The notes below the pieces were generated by a model that saw only the letters and a list, made by a program, of their open reading frames with translations, did no database searches and was not told the origin of the DNA. The translations under genes were made by a program, and so were the position numbers. This document shows positions 22,957-31,746 of a stretch of 64,000 nt of DNA, in pieces (positions within the stretch are counted from its first letter, which is position 1; every line of letters starts with the position of its first letter). Origin of the DNA: Pandoraea pnomenusa (GTDB lineage: Bacteria; Pseudomonadota; Gammaproteobacteria; Burkholderiales; Burkholderiaceae); the NCBI RefSeq assembly GCF_000767615.3, contig NZ_CP009553.3, positions 2,356,001-2,420,000 of the forward strand, in the 5' to 3' direction.

Positions 22957-23715
22957 ATGCCGCAAAAGAAAACGCCGTACTTCGAGTTACGCAGTGGAGC
23001 CGTCGATACCCTGCATTTCGTTGTCAAGACGCCGCAATTGGACACCCTGCGCTCGGAACTGGCGCAACGTTTCGAGGCGACCCCGGAGTTTTTTGCGGGC
23101 GACACGGTCGCCATCGACGTTCGGCGTCTGGCCGGCGACGAGCGCGTTGCCGTGCCCGCGTTGGCCGAAATGCTGGCCGAATTCCGCATGAAACCCATCG
23201 GCGTGGTCGCCAATGCGGAACAGGCCGAGTGGGCAGTCGTCGACGGTCTTCCGCGACTGGACAGCCACGAGCGCCGAGTGCCGCGTGCGGCACGCGAGAG
23301 CGCGAGCGAGGCTGAGGCCGAAGCGAGTGTCGCCGAGGCGGCCGCGCCTGCCGCGCCGGCGCCGTCCGAGGCGTCGGCGATTCCTTCGACCATCATCGAC
23401 CGTCCGCTTCGCTCGGGTCAGCAGATCTACGCAAAGGGCGATCTGATCATCCTCGATCTCGTGAGTTATGGGGCCGAGGTGATCGCGGAAGGTAATATTC
23501 ACATTTACGCGCCGCTGCGGGGGCGGGCACTGGCAGGTGTGAAGGGCAAGCTCGATGCTCGCATCTTCTGCACCTGTCTGGAACCCGAGCTGATTTCCAT
23601 CGCCGGCATATACCGGACTGGCGAATATGCGCTGCCGCCCGAAGTTCAGGGGCGGTCGGTGCAGGTGCGGCTGGTAGACGACAAACTGATTTTCGAGCCC
23701 CTCGGGCTCAAATGA
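22957..23715 (+). CDS. minC: Septum site-determining protein MinC
   Basis: Inhibitor of FtsZ ring assembly, recruited to the membrane by MinD; 252 aa. The N-terminal FtsZ-inhibiting domain covers about residues 8-105. An Ala/Glu-rich linker (about 108-150) follows, then the C-terminal beta-helix MinD-binding domain with [19 protein letters not shown] and [20 protein letters not shown]. The ATG at 22957 ([14 protein letters not shown]) was chosen over a 40-codon upstream extension that runs through the promoter. It is the first gene of minCDE, 43 bases before minD. Confidence 0.96.
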   Translation: MPQKKTPYFELRSGAVDTLHFVVKTPQLDTLRSELAQRFEATPEFFAGDTVAIDVRRLAGDERVAVPALAEMLAEFRMKPIGVVANAEQAEWAVVDGLPRLDSHERRVPRAARESASEAEAEASVAEAAAPAAPAPSEASAIPSTIIDRPLRSGQQIYAKGDLIILDLVSYGAEVIAEGNIHIYAPLRGRALAGVKGKLDARIFCTCLEPELISIAGIYRTGEYALPPEVQGRSVQVRLVDDKLIFEPLGLK

Positions 23716-23758
23716 TTCGTAGCTAATTTCATCCTCAAGTTTGGGAAGGCATCGACAG

Positions 23759-24574
23759 ATGGCAAAAGTGATTGTGGTGACCTCTGGCAAGGGTGGCGTC
23801 GGCAAGACGACGACCAGTGCCAGCTTTTCCGCCGGCCTCGCCTTGCAGGGGCACAAGACGGCAGTCATCGATTTCGACGTGGGTCTGCGCAATCTCGACC
23901 TCATCATGGGGTGCGAGCGCCGCGTGGTGTATGACCTCATCAACGTGATTCAGGGCGAGGCGAACCTCAACCAGGCGCTTATCAAGGACAAGTCCTGCGA
24001 GAACCTCTTCATCCTGCCCGCCTCGCAGACGCGCGACAAGGAAGCGCTCACGCAAGCCGGCGTCGAGAAGGTCATCAAGGACCTGAGCGACATGGGCTTC
24101 GAGTACATCGTGTGCGATTCGCCGGCCGGTATCGAATCGGGCGCGCTGCTCGCCATGCATTTCGCGGACGAAGCCCTCGTGGTGACGAACCCGGAAGTGT
24201 CGTCGGTGCGCGACTCGGATCGCATTCTGGGCATTCTTTCGTCGAAGACGAAGCGCGCCATCGAAGGCAGCGAGCCGATCAAGGAACACCTGCTCATCAC
24301 GCGTTACAACCCCAAGCGTGTCAACGACGGTCAGATGCTGTCGCTCGAGGACATTCAGGAAATCCTGCGGATCAAACTGATCGGCGTGATTCCCGAGTCG
24401 GAATCGGTCCTGCATGCCTCCAACCAGGGCACGCCGGCGATTCATCTGGACGGCACCGACGTGGCCGACGCCTACCGTGACGTGGTGAGCCGATTCAAGG
24501 GCGAGGACAAGCCCATGCGCTTTACCGACTATCAAAAGCCGGGGTTGTTGCAGCGCATCTTCGGCTCGAAGTAA
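23759..24574 (+). CDS. minD: Septum site-determining ATPase MinD
   Basis: Membrane-cycling ParA/MinD-type ATPase that positions MinC and is released by MinE; 271 aa. The deviant Walker A reads SGKGGVGKTT with the signature lysine. VIDFDVGLRNLDLIMG and the Walker B-like YIVCDSPAGIESG are also present. The C-terminal amphipathic membrane-targeting helix GLLQRIFGSK is intact. The ATG at 23759 gives the usual MAKVIVVTSGKGG start. minE follows nine bases after the stop. Confidence 0.97.
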   Translation: MAKVIVVTSGKGGVGKTTTSASFSAGLALQGHKTAVIDFDVGLRNLDLIMGCERRVVYDLINVIQGEANLNQALIKDKSCENLFILPASQTRDKEALTQAGVEKVIKDLSDMGFEYIVCDSPAGIESGALLAMHFADEALVVTNPEVSSVRDSDRILGILSSKTKRAIEGSEPIKEHLLITRYNPKRVNDGQMLSLEDIQEILRIKLIGVIPESESVLHASNQGTPAIHLDGTDVADAYRDVVSRFKGEDKPMRFTDYQKPGLLQRIFGSK

Positions 24575-24583
24575 GGAGCGCCC

Positions 24584-24838
24584 ATGTCCTTCCTGTCTTT
24601 CCTCCTGGGGGAGAAGAAAAAGACCGCCGCCGTGGCGAAAGAGCGCCTGCAGATCATTCTGGCGCACGAACGCGCGGGCTCGTCGCCGCCGGCGGATTAT
24701 CTGCCGGCCTTGCAGCGCGAGCTGGTTGCCGTCATCTCCAAATACGTCAAAATCGGACAAGACGACATCAAGGTCAGTGTCGAGCACCAGGACAACCTGG
24801 AAGTGCTCGAAGTGAAGATCGAACTACCGCAAACCTGA
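24584..24838 (+). CDS. minE: Cell division topological specificity factor MinE
   Basis: 84-aa regulator that stimulates MinD ATPase and drives pole-to-pole oscillation. The N-terminal membrane/MinD-interacting segment [20 protein letters not shown] and the anti-MinCD helix [12 protein letters not shown] are clear; the C-terminal part is the dimerisation domain ([20 protein letters not shown]). It is the last gene of minCDE and is followed by a hairpin terminator. Confidence 0.97.
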   Translation: MSFLSFLLGEKKKTAAVAKERLQIILAHERAGSSPPADYLPALQRELVAVISKYVKIGQDDIKVSVEHQDNLEVLEVKIELPQT

Positions 24839-24891
24839 GCGTGCGCCGCCGACCGGCGCGCATTCTCCGGTCACGAATGTCCTGTCAGGCA

Positions 24892-24927
24892 AAAGCCCGC
24901 CACCCGCTGGTACGGATGGCGGGCTTT
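24892..24927. terminator. Terminator downstream of minE
   Basis: AAAGCCCGCCA (24892-24902) pairs with TGGCGGGCTTT (24917-24927). A/T ends on both sides allow use by minCDE and by the convergent DUF1571 gene. Confidence 0.75.
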
Positions 24928-25002
24928 CGTCTTGCCCGCGCCGTGCGCGCGGCGCCGATGGCACGAGATTGCGCCGGATCGTGCCCCGTGCACGGCCACG
25001 GA

Positions 25003-26034
25003 TCAGAACTTGTAGTCCGGGTTCCTGGGATCGAACGTGGCGTCTGTCCACTGCATTTTGCGCACCTTCTCGAAGCGCATCTCCTCGATCTTCTGTCCCG
25101 AGGCATCCCACGCCTCGATGCCGCGCGGCAACCCCGTCTTCAGATCGATCAGCACGCGTGACTTCCTGGCGTAGTGCTGCGGCGGCCCGGACGGCGCTTC
25201 CCATTCCAGTGCCGCCACGCGCACGCCATTCAGTTCGGATGCCGAAATTCTTGCGGGCTTGTCGGAGAGGCCTTCGGCACGGAAGCTTCGTCCGTCGTGC
25301 GCGATCCGTTCGGCGATGAATGCGAAGCCGAGATCGCGCACGGTGTGGTTCGATTGCGAGCGGGCGAGGGGGCCATCGATGCTGCTCCAGATCGACGTGA
25401 AGCCGAGAATGCCGCCGAGGTGGCCGTACATTTCCTTCGGGTTCTTCGTCTCGTCGTAGATGATCTCCTGCCCCGCATGCGCGCCGCCGGGCAGCCACTT
25501 CGCGTAGATCTGCAAGGGCTTCTCGCGAATCTTCACGAACATGCGATCGGGCGTAGTCTGCCACTGGTCGTTGATGCGCTCGTGGCGCGTGAGCTCGTAC
25601 TGGTATTCCGGCAGTGCGGCGGATTCCGCCTTGAGTACGCGAACGAGCGCGTCGGCCTGCAGCGCCTGCAGGCGGGCGACGATCGCCTCGTCGCGCATTT
25701 TGGCCAACTCGCCGCTCTTGATCGCTTGCGTGAGCCACTGGGCCTGTGCGGCGACGGGCATCGCCGCGAGCCTCGACGCTTCGGCGTCAGGTGTGCCGGT
25801 GTCCGGGGCGACGGCGCTCGACGGCGTGGCTTCGGGCTGCGGCTGCGCTTGCGCGCGCACATCGGCGACGTGCAGCGCGGCCAGGAGCAGCGGCAGCGAG
25901 ATCGCCAGCCGAATCGTTCGCGGCGTGCGGCGAGCGGCCCGGCTGGCGCGCTGAGCCGGCACGTCGGGCATGGCGGGCATGGCGGGCATGGCGGGCACGT
26001 CGGGCATGGCGCGCATGAGGGTTCGATGGATCAT
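25003..26034 (-). CDS. DUF1571 family exported protein
   Basis: 343-aa predicted periplasmic protein. The mature part carries YQYELTRHERINDQWQTTPD and MYGHLGGILGFTSIWSSIDG, which I assign to DUF1571; its role is unknown. A hydrophobic signal-like segment LAISLPLLLAALHVADVRA lies about 45 residues from the chosen start. The region before it is a repeat tract (VPAMPAMPAMPDVPA) encoded by a 9-bp tandem repeat, so the true start or signal boundary is uncertain. The ATG at 26034 has AGGGAGA upstream and lies one base after the fadD stop, so translation is probably coupled. Position at the end of a fatty-acid operon suggests a role in lipid handling, by context only. Confidence 0.75.
   Translation of the reverse strand: MIHRTLMRAMPDVPAMPAMPAMPDVPAQRASRAARRTPRTIRLAISLPLLLAALHVADVRAQAQPQPEATPSSAVAPDTGTPDAEASRLAAMPVAAQAQWLTQAIKSGELAKMRDEAIVARLQALQADALVRVLKAESAALPEYQYELTRHERINDQWQTTPDRMFVKIREKPLQIYAKWLPGGAHAGQEIIYDETKNPKEMYGHLGGILGFTSIWSSIDGPLARSQSNHTVRDLGFAFIAERIAHDGRSFRAEGLSDKPARISASELNGVRVAALEWEAPSGPPQHYARKSRVLIDLKTGLPRGIEAWDASGQKIEEMRFEKVRKMQWTDATFDPRNPDYKF
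25958..26011. repeat. 9-bp tandem repeat inside the DUF1571 gene, six copies
   Basis: Units GGCATGGCG (four copies) and GGCACGTCG (two copies) in perfect 9-base phase. They encode alternating MPA/VPA-type tripeptides ahead of the signal-like segment. Because 9 is a multiple of 3, copy changes keep the frame. Confidence 0.9.
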
Positions 26035-26035
26035 G

Positions 26036-27838
26036 TCATTTGTCTCCCTGGTTCGCGGGTGTCGGCGCGTGCGAGTCGCGCCCGTCGCTCGGTGCGGTCG
26101 TGGCGTGCGCAGCGCGCGAGTGACTTTCGTCATGCGTGCCGCGCAGTTCGCGCCGCAGAATCTTTCCCACGGTCGTCTTGGGCAGTTCGCCCTGGCGGAA
26201 TTCGACGATGCGCGGCACCTTGTAGGCGGTCAGGTGTGCGCGGCAGTGCGCGAGGATCGCATCGGCATCGAGCTGCGGATCGCGAGCCACGACCACGAGT
26301 TTCACGCGCTCTCCCGCGATCGGGTCGGGCACGCCCACGACTGCCGCCTCGCGCACCCCGGGGTGGAGCATCACGACGTCTTCGATCTCGTTCGGATAGA
26401 CGTTGAAGCCCGACACGAGGATCATGTCCTTCTTGCGATCGATGAGCCGCACATAGCCGCGCTCGTCCATCACGCCGATGTCGCCGGTCATCAGCCAGCC
26501 GTCGGCATCGATGGTGCTGGCGGTCTCCTCGGGGCGCTGCCAGTAGCCGCGCATGACCTGCGGGCCGCGCACGCACAGCTCGCCCGGCTCGCCGAGATCG
26601 GCCCACGTGCCGTCTTCGCGCCGAAACCTGACTTCGGTCGACGGCGCTGGCAGTCCGATGGAGCCGGTGAATTCGAACGTGTCCATATGGGCGAGATCGA
26701 CCGGGTTCATCGTGACGATCGGCGAGCATTCGGTCAGCCCGTAGCCCTCGATGATCGGCTTGCCGGTCACCTCACGCCAGCGCTCGGCAATGGCGCGCTG
26801 CGTGGCCATGCCGCCCGCGAGCGAGAGCTTGAGCTTCGAGAAGTCGCGCGCGCAGAAGTCGGCGTTCTCGAGCAAGCCGTTGAAGAGCGTGTTCACGCCG
26901 GTCACGCCGGTGAAGGTCTCGTTGCGAATGATGTACACGACCTTCTTCACGTCGCGTGGATTCGCGATGAGGATGTTGCGCCCGCCCAGGCTCATGAAGA
27001 TGAGGCAGTTCACCGTGAGCGAGAGGATGTGATACATCGGCAACAGCGAAAGGTTCACCTCGATGTCGCCGTTGAGCTGATCGGCAGCCCACGCTTCGGT
27101 TTGCAACAGGTTGGCGAGCACATTGCCATGGGTGAGCATTGCCCCCTTGGCCACGCCGGTCGTTCCGCCCGTGTACTGGAGGAATGCGAGATCGTCGCGC
27201 ATGAGCGGCACGGGCATCGGCGCATGTTTCGCGCCCTGCGCGAGCGCACGACGCAGCGGGATCGCCTGCGGCAGATCGTAGGGGGGGACCTGCCTGCCGA
27301 TGTGTCGCATGAGGAAGTTGACGGCGCGTCCCTTCAGATTGGCGCCGGGGGCGAGCAGATCGCCGATCTGTGTCACGAGGACCTGCTGCACGTCGGTGCC
27401 GGCAATCGCGTCCTGAGCGGTCTTCGCGAAGTTCTCGAACACGACGAGGGTGCGCGCGCCGCTGTCGACCAGTTGATGCTTCAGTTCGCGAACCGTGTAC
27501 AACGGATTGACGTTGACGACGACCCCGCCCGCGATGAGCGTGCCGAAAAGGCAGATGGGGTATTGAAAGCAGTTCGGCATCATCAAGGCGACGCGCTCGC
27601 CTTTTCGCACGCCCTGCGATTGCAGCCACGCCGCGAACGCATGGGCCTGACGCGCCACTTCCGCGTATGTCATTTCGCTGCCGAGGCTCACGAACGCGAC
27701 GCGTTCGCGGTACTTGTCGACCCACTCGTCGAACGCCTGCACGAGCGACGTGTAACGTGTCACGTCGATATCGGCGGGCACGCCGGGTGGGTAGGCACGC
27801 AACCAGACGCGCGCCTGCGCTACGGCTTGATCCATCAT
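26036..27838 (-). CDS. fadD: Long-chain fatty acid-CoA ligase
   Basis: Activates fatty acids to acyl-CoA through an acyl-AMP intermediate at the inner membrane; 600 aa, somewhat longer than E. coli FadD because of a 35-residue C-terminal tail. The AMP-binding motif YTGGTTGVAKGA is present, as are GYGLTECSP and the fatty acyl-CoA synthetase signature around DGWLMTGDIGVMDERGYVRL, followed by DRKKDMI. The catalytic lysine is in PKTTVGKILRRELR. It lies 110 bases after the thiolase gene on the same strand and one base before the DUF1571 gene. Confidence 0.93.
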   Translation of the reverse strand: MMDQAVAQARVWLRAYPPGVPADIDVTRYTSLVQAFDEWVDKYRERVAFVSLGSEMTYAEVARQAHAFAAWLQSQGVRKGERVALMMPNCFQYPICLFGTLIAGGVVVNVNPLYTVRELKHQLVDSGARTLVVFENFAKTAQDAIAGTDVQQVLVTQIGDLLAPGANLKGRAVNFLMRHIGRQVPPYDLPQAIPLRRALAQGAKHAPMPVPLMRDDLAFLQYTGGTTGVAKGAMLTHGNVLANLLQTEAWAADQLNGDIEVNLSLLPMYHILSLTVNCLIFMSLGGRNILIANPRDVKKVVYIIRNETFTGVTGVNTLFNGLLENADFCARDFSKLKLSLAGGMATQRAIAERWREVTGKPIIEGYGLTECSPIVTMNPVDLAHMDTFEFTGSIGLPAPSTEVRFRREDGTWADLGEPGELCVRGPQVMRGYWQRPEETASTIDADGWLMTGDIGVMDERGYVRLIDRKKDMILVSGFNVYPNEIEDVVMLHPGVREAAVVGVPDPIAGERVKLVVVARDPQLDADAILAHCRAHLTAYKVPRIVEFRQGELPKTTVGKILRRELRGTHDESHSRAAHATTAPSDGRDSHAPTPANQGDK

Positions 27839-27948
27839 CGTCTCCCTGTATCGTTCACCGACCCGGCGGCGCGGCGCGGCTGCTCTGACGGCAACTCGAC
27901 GTTCGCGCCCGGTCCGGCGATACCTATTGCCCCTTCATTGGCGTTACC

Positions 27949-29271
27949 TCATTCGCGCTCCAGCATGGCAACGACGCCTTGACCACCGGCGGCGCAAATC
28001 GAGATCAGGCCGCGTCCGCCGCCGCGCTCGGCGAGCCGTTTGGCGAGCGTGGCAAGAATTCGCCCGCCGGTGGCGGCGAATGGGTGACCGCAGGCCAGCG
28101 AACTGCCGTTCACGTTCAAACGACGGCGATCGATGCTGCCCAGCGGCGCCGCAAGCCCCAACCGGTCGCGGCAGTACTGCGGGTCCTCCCATGCCTTGAG
28201 CGTGCACAGCACCTGAGCCGCGAACGCTTCGTGGATTTCATAGAAGTCGAAGTCCTGCAACGTGAGACCGGCCTGCGCGAGCATGCGCGGCACGGCATAG
28301 GCGGGCGCCATGAGCAGGCCCTCACGCTTCGCGTCGTCGGGATTGAAGTAGTCCACGGCGGCCGTCCGCGAGTAGGTCAGATAGGCGAGTACCGGATGGT
28401 TGTGCGCGCGCGCCCAGTCCTCGCTCGCGAGTAGCACGCAGGATGCGCCGTCGGTCAGTGGCGTGGAATTCCCCGCGGTGAGGGTGCCGGCGGCGCTGCG
28501 GTCGAACACCGGTTTGAGGTCTGCCAGTGTCTCGAGCGAGACGTCGGGCCGCAGGTTGTTGTCGCGCTGCAAGCCGCGAAACGGCGTCATGAGGTCAAGG
28601 AAGAAGCCGCGCTCGTACGCCGCGGCCAAATGTCGATGGCTCGCGAGCGCGAGTTCGTCCTGCGCCGCGCGATCGATTTGCCACTGTTTTGCCATCAACT
28701 CGCAATGCTCGCCCATCGACAGGCCGGTGCGCGGCTCGCCGTTGCGCGGCAGCGCCGGGCGGAACAGCATGCCCGGGCGCACCTTGGACAGCGCGCCGAG
28801 CTTGCCGCCCGTGCTGCGTTGGCGATTGGCCTCGAGCAGGATCTTGCGCAGGTGCTCATTCACGCCGATCGGGGCGTCCGACGCGGTGTCCACGCCGCCC
28901 GCGATAGCGACGTCGATCTGGCCCAGCGCGATCTTGTTGCCGGTGAGGATGGCCGTCTCCAGGCCGGTGCCGCAGGCCTGCTGGACATCGTAAGCGGGGG
29001 TTTGCGGCGCCAGCGTCGTGGACAGCACCGATTCGCGCGTGAGGTTGAAGTCGCGCGCATGCTTGAGGACGGCGCCCGCGGCCACTTCCCCGAGGCACTC
29101 CCCATGCAGGTCGAAGCGGTCGACGAGGCCTTGCAACGCGGCCGTGAGCATGTCTTGATTCGACGCGGTGGCGTAGGCGGTGTTCGAGCGCGCGAACGGA
29201 ATGCGGTTGCCGCCGAGAATCGCCACGCGCCGTAAGGCAGGCGCCGGTGCGGTCGGTTTGAATGCGCTCAT
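27949..29271 (-). CDS. Thiolase family protein (acetyl-CoA C-acyltransferase, FadI/FadA2 type)
   Basis: Thiolytic step of beta-oxidation, or the reverse condensation; 440 aa. The nucleophilic Cys is in QQACGTGLETAI. The NEHLRKILL block, the His in ACGHPFAATGGR and the second Cys in ICAAGGQGVV complete the active site. The ATG at 29271 overlaps the maoC stop (ATGA), showing translational coupling; the 153-codon upstream extension of this frame lies over maoC and was rejected. The order fadE, long fabG, maoC, thiolase resembles the mycobacterial fadE5-fadA2-fabG4-htdX group. Confidence 0.92.
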   Translation of the reverse strand: MSAFKPTAPAPALRRVAILGGNRIPFARSNTAYATASNQDMLTAALQGLVDRFDLHGECLGEVAAGAVLKHARDFNLTRESVLSTTLAPQTPAYDVQQACGTGLETAILTGNKIALGQIDVAIAGGVDTASDAPIGVNEHLRKILLEANRQRSTGGKLGALSKVRPGMLFRPALPRNGEPRTGLSMGEHCELMAKQWQIDRAAQDELALASHRHLAAAYERGFFLDLMTPFRGLQRDNNLRPDVSLETLADLKPVFDRSAAGTLTAGNSTPLTDGASCVLLASEDWARAHNHPVLAYLTYSRTAAVDYFNPDDAKREGLLMAPAYAVPRMLAQAGLTLQDFDFYEIHEAFAAQVLCTLKAWEDPQYCRDRLGLAAPLGSIDRRRLNVNGSSLACGHPFAATGGRILATLAKRLAERGGGRGLISICAAGGQGVVAMLERE

Positions 29272-30218
29272 GACTGGGGTTCCGTGTCGAAAGAAGAGGA
29301 AAAGGGCGCCGGCGCTTGCCAGCGTCCGCGCAGATGGGGGACGGTGCCCGCCGCATCGCGCAACTCGAAGACATCGCCCCGCGGCGCGCGCCAGAAAGTG
29401 ACTTCGCCCGGCAGCAGCACGGGGGTCTTGAACTCGACGAGAAGATCGAGATCGTCGGCATGGGCAGGTACGACCTCGGCGAGCGCGCGCGCAAAACTCC
29501 ACATGCCGTGGATGATTGGGCGTCGAAAGCCGAAAAGCCTTGCCGTGACGGGCCAGAGATGGATCGGGTTGTAGTCGCCCGACAGGCGCGCATACCGGCG
29601 GCCGAGGTCGGCCGGCACTTGCCATGTGCGCAATGCTTCCATGGGTATGCCGGCGGCCAGTTCGGCCCGGTAGGGCGTGCCGAGCGCATCGCGCACCCCG
29701 GTGCGCAGGTACAGGCTCTCGCCGGTCCACACCACCACGCCGTCGCGGCGCGCCGTGGTGACGACGGTGAAAACCTGTCCCTTGTCGTGAGCATGCAGCG
29801 CGCCGCTTCGCACGTCGAGATCGATCCTCTCACCCGGCGCGAGTGTGGCGCTCGAGCGGATCCGGTTGGCCAGGTGCACCATGCCGAGCATGGCGAACGG
29901 AAACGCACGATCCGTCATCAACAGCATGTGCAGCGGGAAAGCCAGCAGATGCGGCCACGTTGGCGGTACTGCGTTCGCGTCGCGAAATCCGCACAGCTGT
30001 GCGTAACGGGCGATGGCCGCCGCATCGAGCGCGACATTGCGCCTCGCGAACGCCAGCGTCGGGAGCGCGCGCGCCTCGGCCGGCTTGCGAGAGGTCAGCA
30101 GCGCGCGCAGGTAGAGATGCAGCGGCGAGGGCAGGTGCGTGACGTCCACGGCGGGCAACGCGTCATGCACGTCGTCGCAGGGGCGGGGGCGGTCGTTGGG
30201 CATCGCGTTGTACTCCAC
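29268..30218 (-). CDS. MaoC-like (R)-specific enoyl-CoA hydratase/dehydratase
   Basis: Hotdog-fold hydratase of 316 aa, consistent with a double-hotdog protein of the HtdX kind. The hydratase-2 motif RLSGDYNPIHLWPVTA in the C-terminal half holds the catalytic Asp and His. It probably interconverts trans-2-enoyl-CoA and (R)-3-hydroxyacyl-CoA, the substrate expected for the FabG encoded nine bases upstream. Its stop overlaps the thiolase start. An in-frame ATG five codons downstream (30203) is an equally possible start. Confidence 0.87.
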   Translation of the reverse strand: MEYNAMPNDRPRPCDDVHDALPAVDVTHLPSPLHLYLRALLTSRKPAEARALPTLAFARRNVALDAAAIARYAQLCGFRDANAVPPTWPHLLAFPLHMLLMTDRAFPFAMLGMVHLANRIRSSATLAPGERIDLDVRSGALHAHDKGQVFTVVTTARRDGVVVWTGESLYLRTGVRDALGTPYRAELAAGIPMEALRTWQVPADLGRRYARLSGDYNPIHLWPVTARLFGFRRPIIHGMWSFARALAEVVPAHADDLDLLVEFKTPVLLPGEVTFWRAPRGDVFELRDAAGTVPHLRGRWQAPAPFSSSFDTEPQS

Positions 30219-30227
30219 GAGGATGAC

Positions 30228-31688
30228 TCAGGCGCCGAGCAGGCTCTGCCCGCACACACGCACGATCTGTCCGGTCAGGGCGCCCGAGGCCGGGTGCGCC
30301 AGCCACGCGATCGCTTCGGCCACGTCGACGGGCTGGCCGCCCTGGCCGAGCGAGTTCATGCGGCGTCCGGCTTCGCGAATGGCGAAGGGCACCGCCGCGG
30401 TCATCTGCGTCTCGATGAAGCCCGGCGCCACGGCGTTGATGCTGATCCGGCGCTCGGCCAGGCGCGGCGCCCACGCCTGCACCATGCCAATGACCGCGGC
30501 CTTCGAGGCGGCGTAGTTCGTCTGCCCGCGATTGCCTGCGATCCCGCTGATCGACGCCACGCCCACGATGCGGCTGGCCGCGCGTAAAACGCCCGCGTCG
30601 AGCAACGCGGCATTGAGTCGTTGCGGCGCGCCGACGTTGATGTCGAGCACGCTTTGCCATTGCGCCTCGCTCATGCGCACGAGGGTCTTGTCGCGAGTGA
30701 TGCCGGCGTTGTGCACCAGCATGTCGAGTCCGTTCGGCGCGTGCACGGCCAGATGCGCGATCAACGTGGCACCCGCCTCGGGCGCGGCGATGTCGCAGGT
30801 GAGGGCGCTGCCGTTCAGGCGCGTGGCGACCGTCTCCAGCGCGCTTTGCGCGGACGCGATATCAACGCAGACGACGTGGGCACCATCGCGTGCGAGTACG
30901 GTGGCAATGGCTTCGCCGATGCCGCGTGCCGCACCGGTGACGACGGCGACCTGACCGGCCAGTGGGCGTTGGTCGCGCATCGGCGGTGTATCGAACACGG
31001 GAGCTTGCAGCGTCACCGCCTGGCCGCTGACATAGGCGGCCCGCGGCGACAGAAAGAACCGCAGCGTGGAGTGAAGCGCCTCGCGCGCCTGCGGCGCAAC
31101 GTACAGTAGTTGCGCCGTCGCGCCGCGTTTGACTTCCTTGGCCAGCGAACGCACGAACCCTTCGAGCGCGCGTTGCGCAACGCTGGCCCGCGGTGTCGGC
31201 GCGAGCCCCGGCGGCAAGCCGAGCACGAGCACGCGCGCGCATCGGTCGAGCGTGGCGACGGTGTCGTGGAAGAAGTCATACAGCGCGCTCAGTGCGTCGG
31301 TGTCTTCGATGGCGCTCGCGTCGAACAGCAGTGCTTTCGGCCGCACGCCTTCGTCCGGATTGAAACGTCCGCTCATCGTGCCGGCCTTGTTGGCGTACGA
31401 AATCCAATCCAGGCGCTGCGTATGCGCAAGACTCGGTACCCCGAGCCAATGCAGCTCGCGAGCCAGTCCGGGCAACAGTGGTGCGTCGCCGGCACCGCCT
31501 ACGACGGCCAGTGGCGCGGGCACGGCGCGGGCCTCGGCGCCATGCTGGCCATCGACGCGATCATCGCGATCATCGCCGTATGGTGGCATGCGCTCCAGCG
31601 GTACGGGACGCGGCAGGCCCAGCGCATTGGCCAGGCGGCTGCCGACGGGGGAGTTGGCGAAAGCCAGATATCGGTCGGACGTCGTCAC
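30228..31688 (-). CDS. High-molecular-weight 3-oxoacyl-ACP/CoA reductase (FabG4 type)
   Basis: SDR reductase of 486 aa, about twice the size of ordinary FabG. The N-terminal about 230 residues are a degenerate Rossmann-like domain without a glycine motif. The C-terminal half is a full SDR: VVTGAARGIGEAIA, VHNAGITRDKTLV, catalytic Ser in VASISGIAG and Tyr-x3-Lys in TNYAASKAAV. This layout matches mycobacterial FabG4. The start is the GTG at 31688, with GAGGG ten bases upstream; the longer frame overlaps fadE. It is followed after nine bases by maoC, so the reductase and hydratase should act in sequence on (R)-3-hydroxyacyl-CoA. Confidence 0.9.
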   Translation of the reverse strand: MTTSDRYLAFANSPVGSRLANALGLPRPVPLERMPPYGDDRDDRVDGQHGAEARAVPAPLAVVGGAGDAPLLPGLARELHWLGVPSLAHTQRLDWISYANKAGTMSGRFNPDEGVRPKALLFDASAIEDTDALSALYDFFHDTVATLDRCARVLVLGLPPGLAPTPRASVAQRALEGFVRSLAKEVKRGATAQLLYVAPQAREALHSTLRFFLSPRAAYVSGQAVTLQAPVFDTPPMRDQRPLAGQVAVVTGAARGIGEAIATVLARDGAHVVCVDIASAQSALETVATRLNGSALTCDIAAPEAGATLIAHLAVHAPNGLDMLVHNAGITRDKTLVRMSEAQWQSVLDINVGAPQRLNAALLDAGVLRAASRIVGVASISGIAGNRGQTNYAASKAAVIGMVQAWAPRLAERRISINAVAPGFIETQMTAAVPFAIREAGRRMNSLGQGGQPVDVAEAIAWLAHPASGALTGQIVRVCGQSLLGA

Positions 31689-31746
31689 GGCGCGTTCACC
31701 CTCGAGATCGCGAAAAGAAAGGCATCGATGTCGGCGCTCGCCGCAA

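Noticed and set aside
29272..29730. N-terminal extension of the thiolase by 153 codons
   Set aside because: It overlaps maoC in another frame; family members start at the ATG at 29271, which overlaps the maoC stop.
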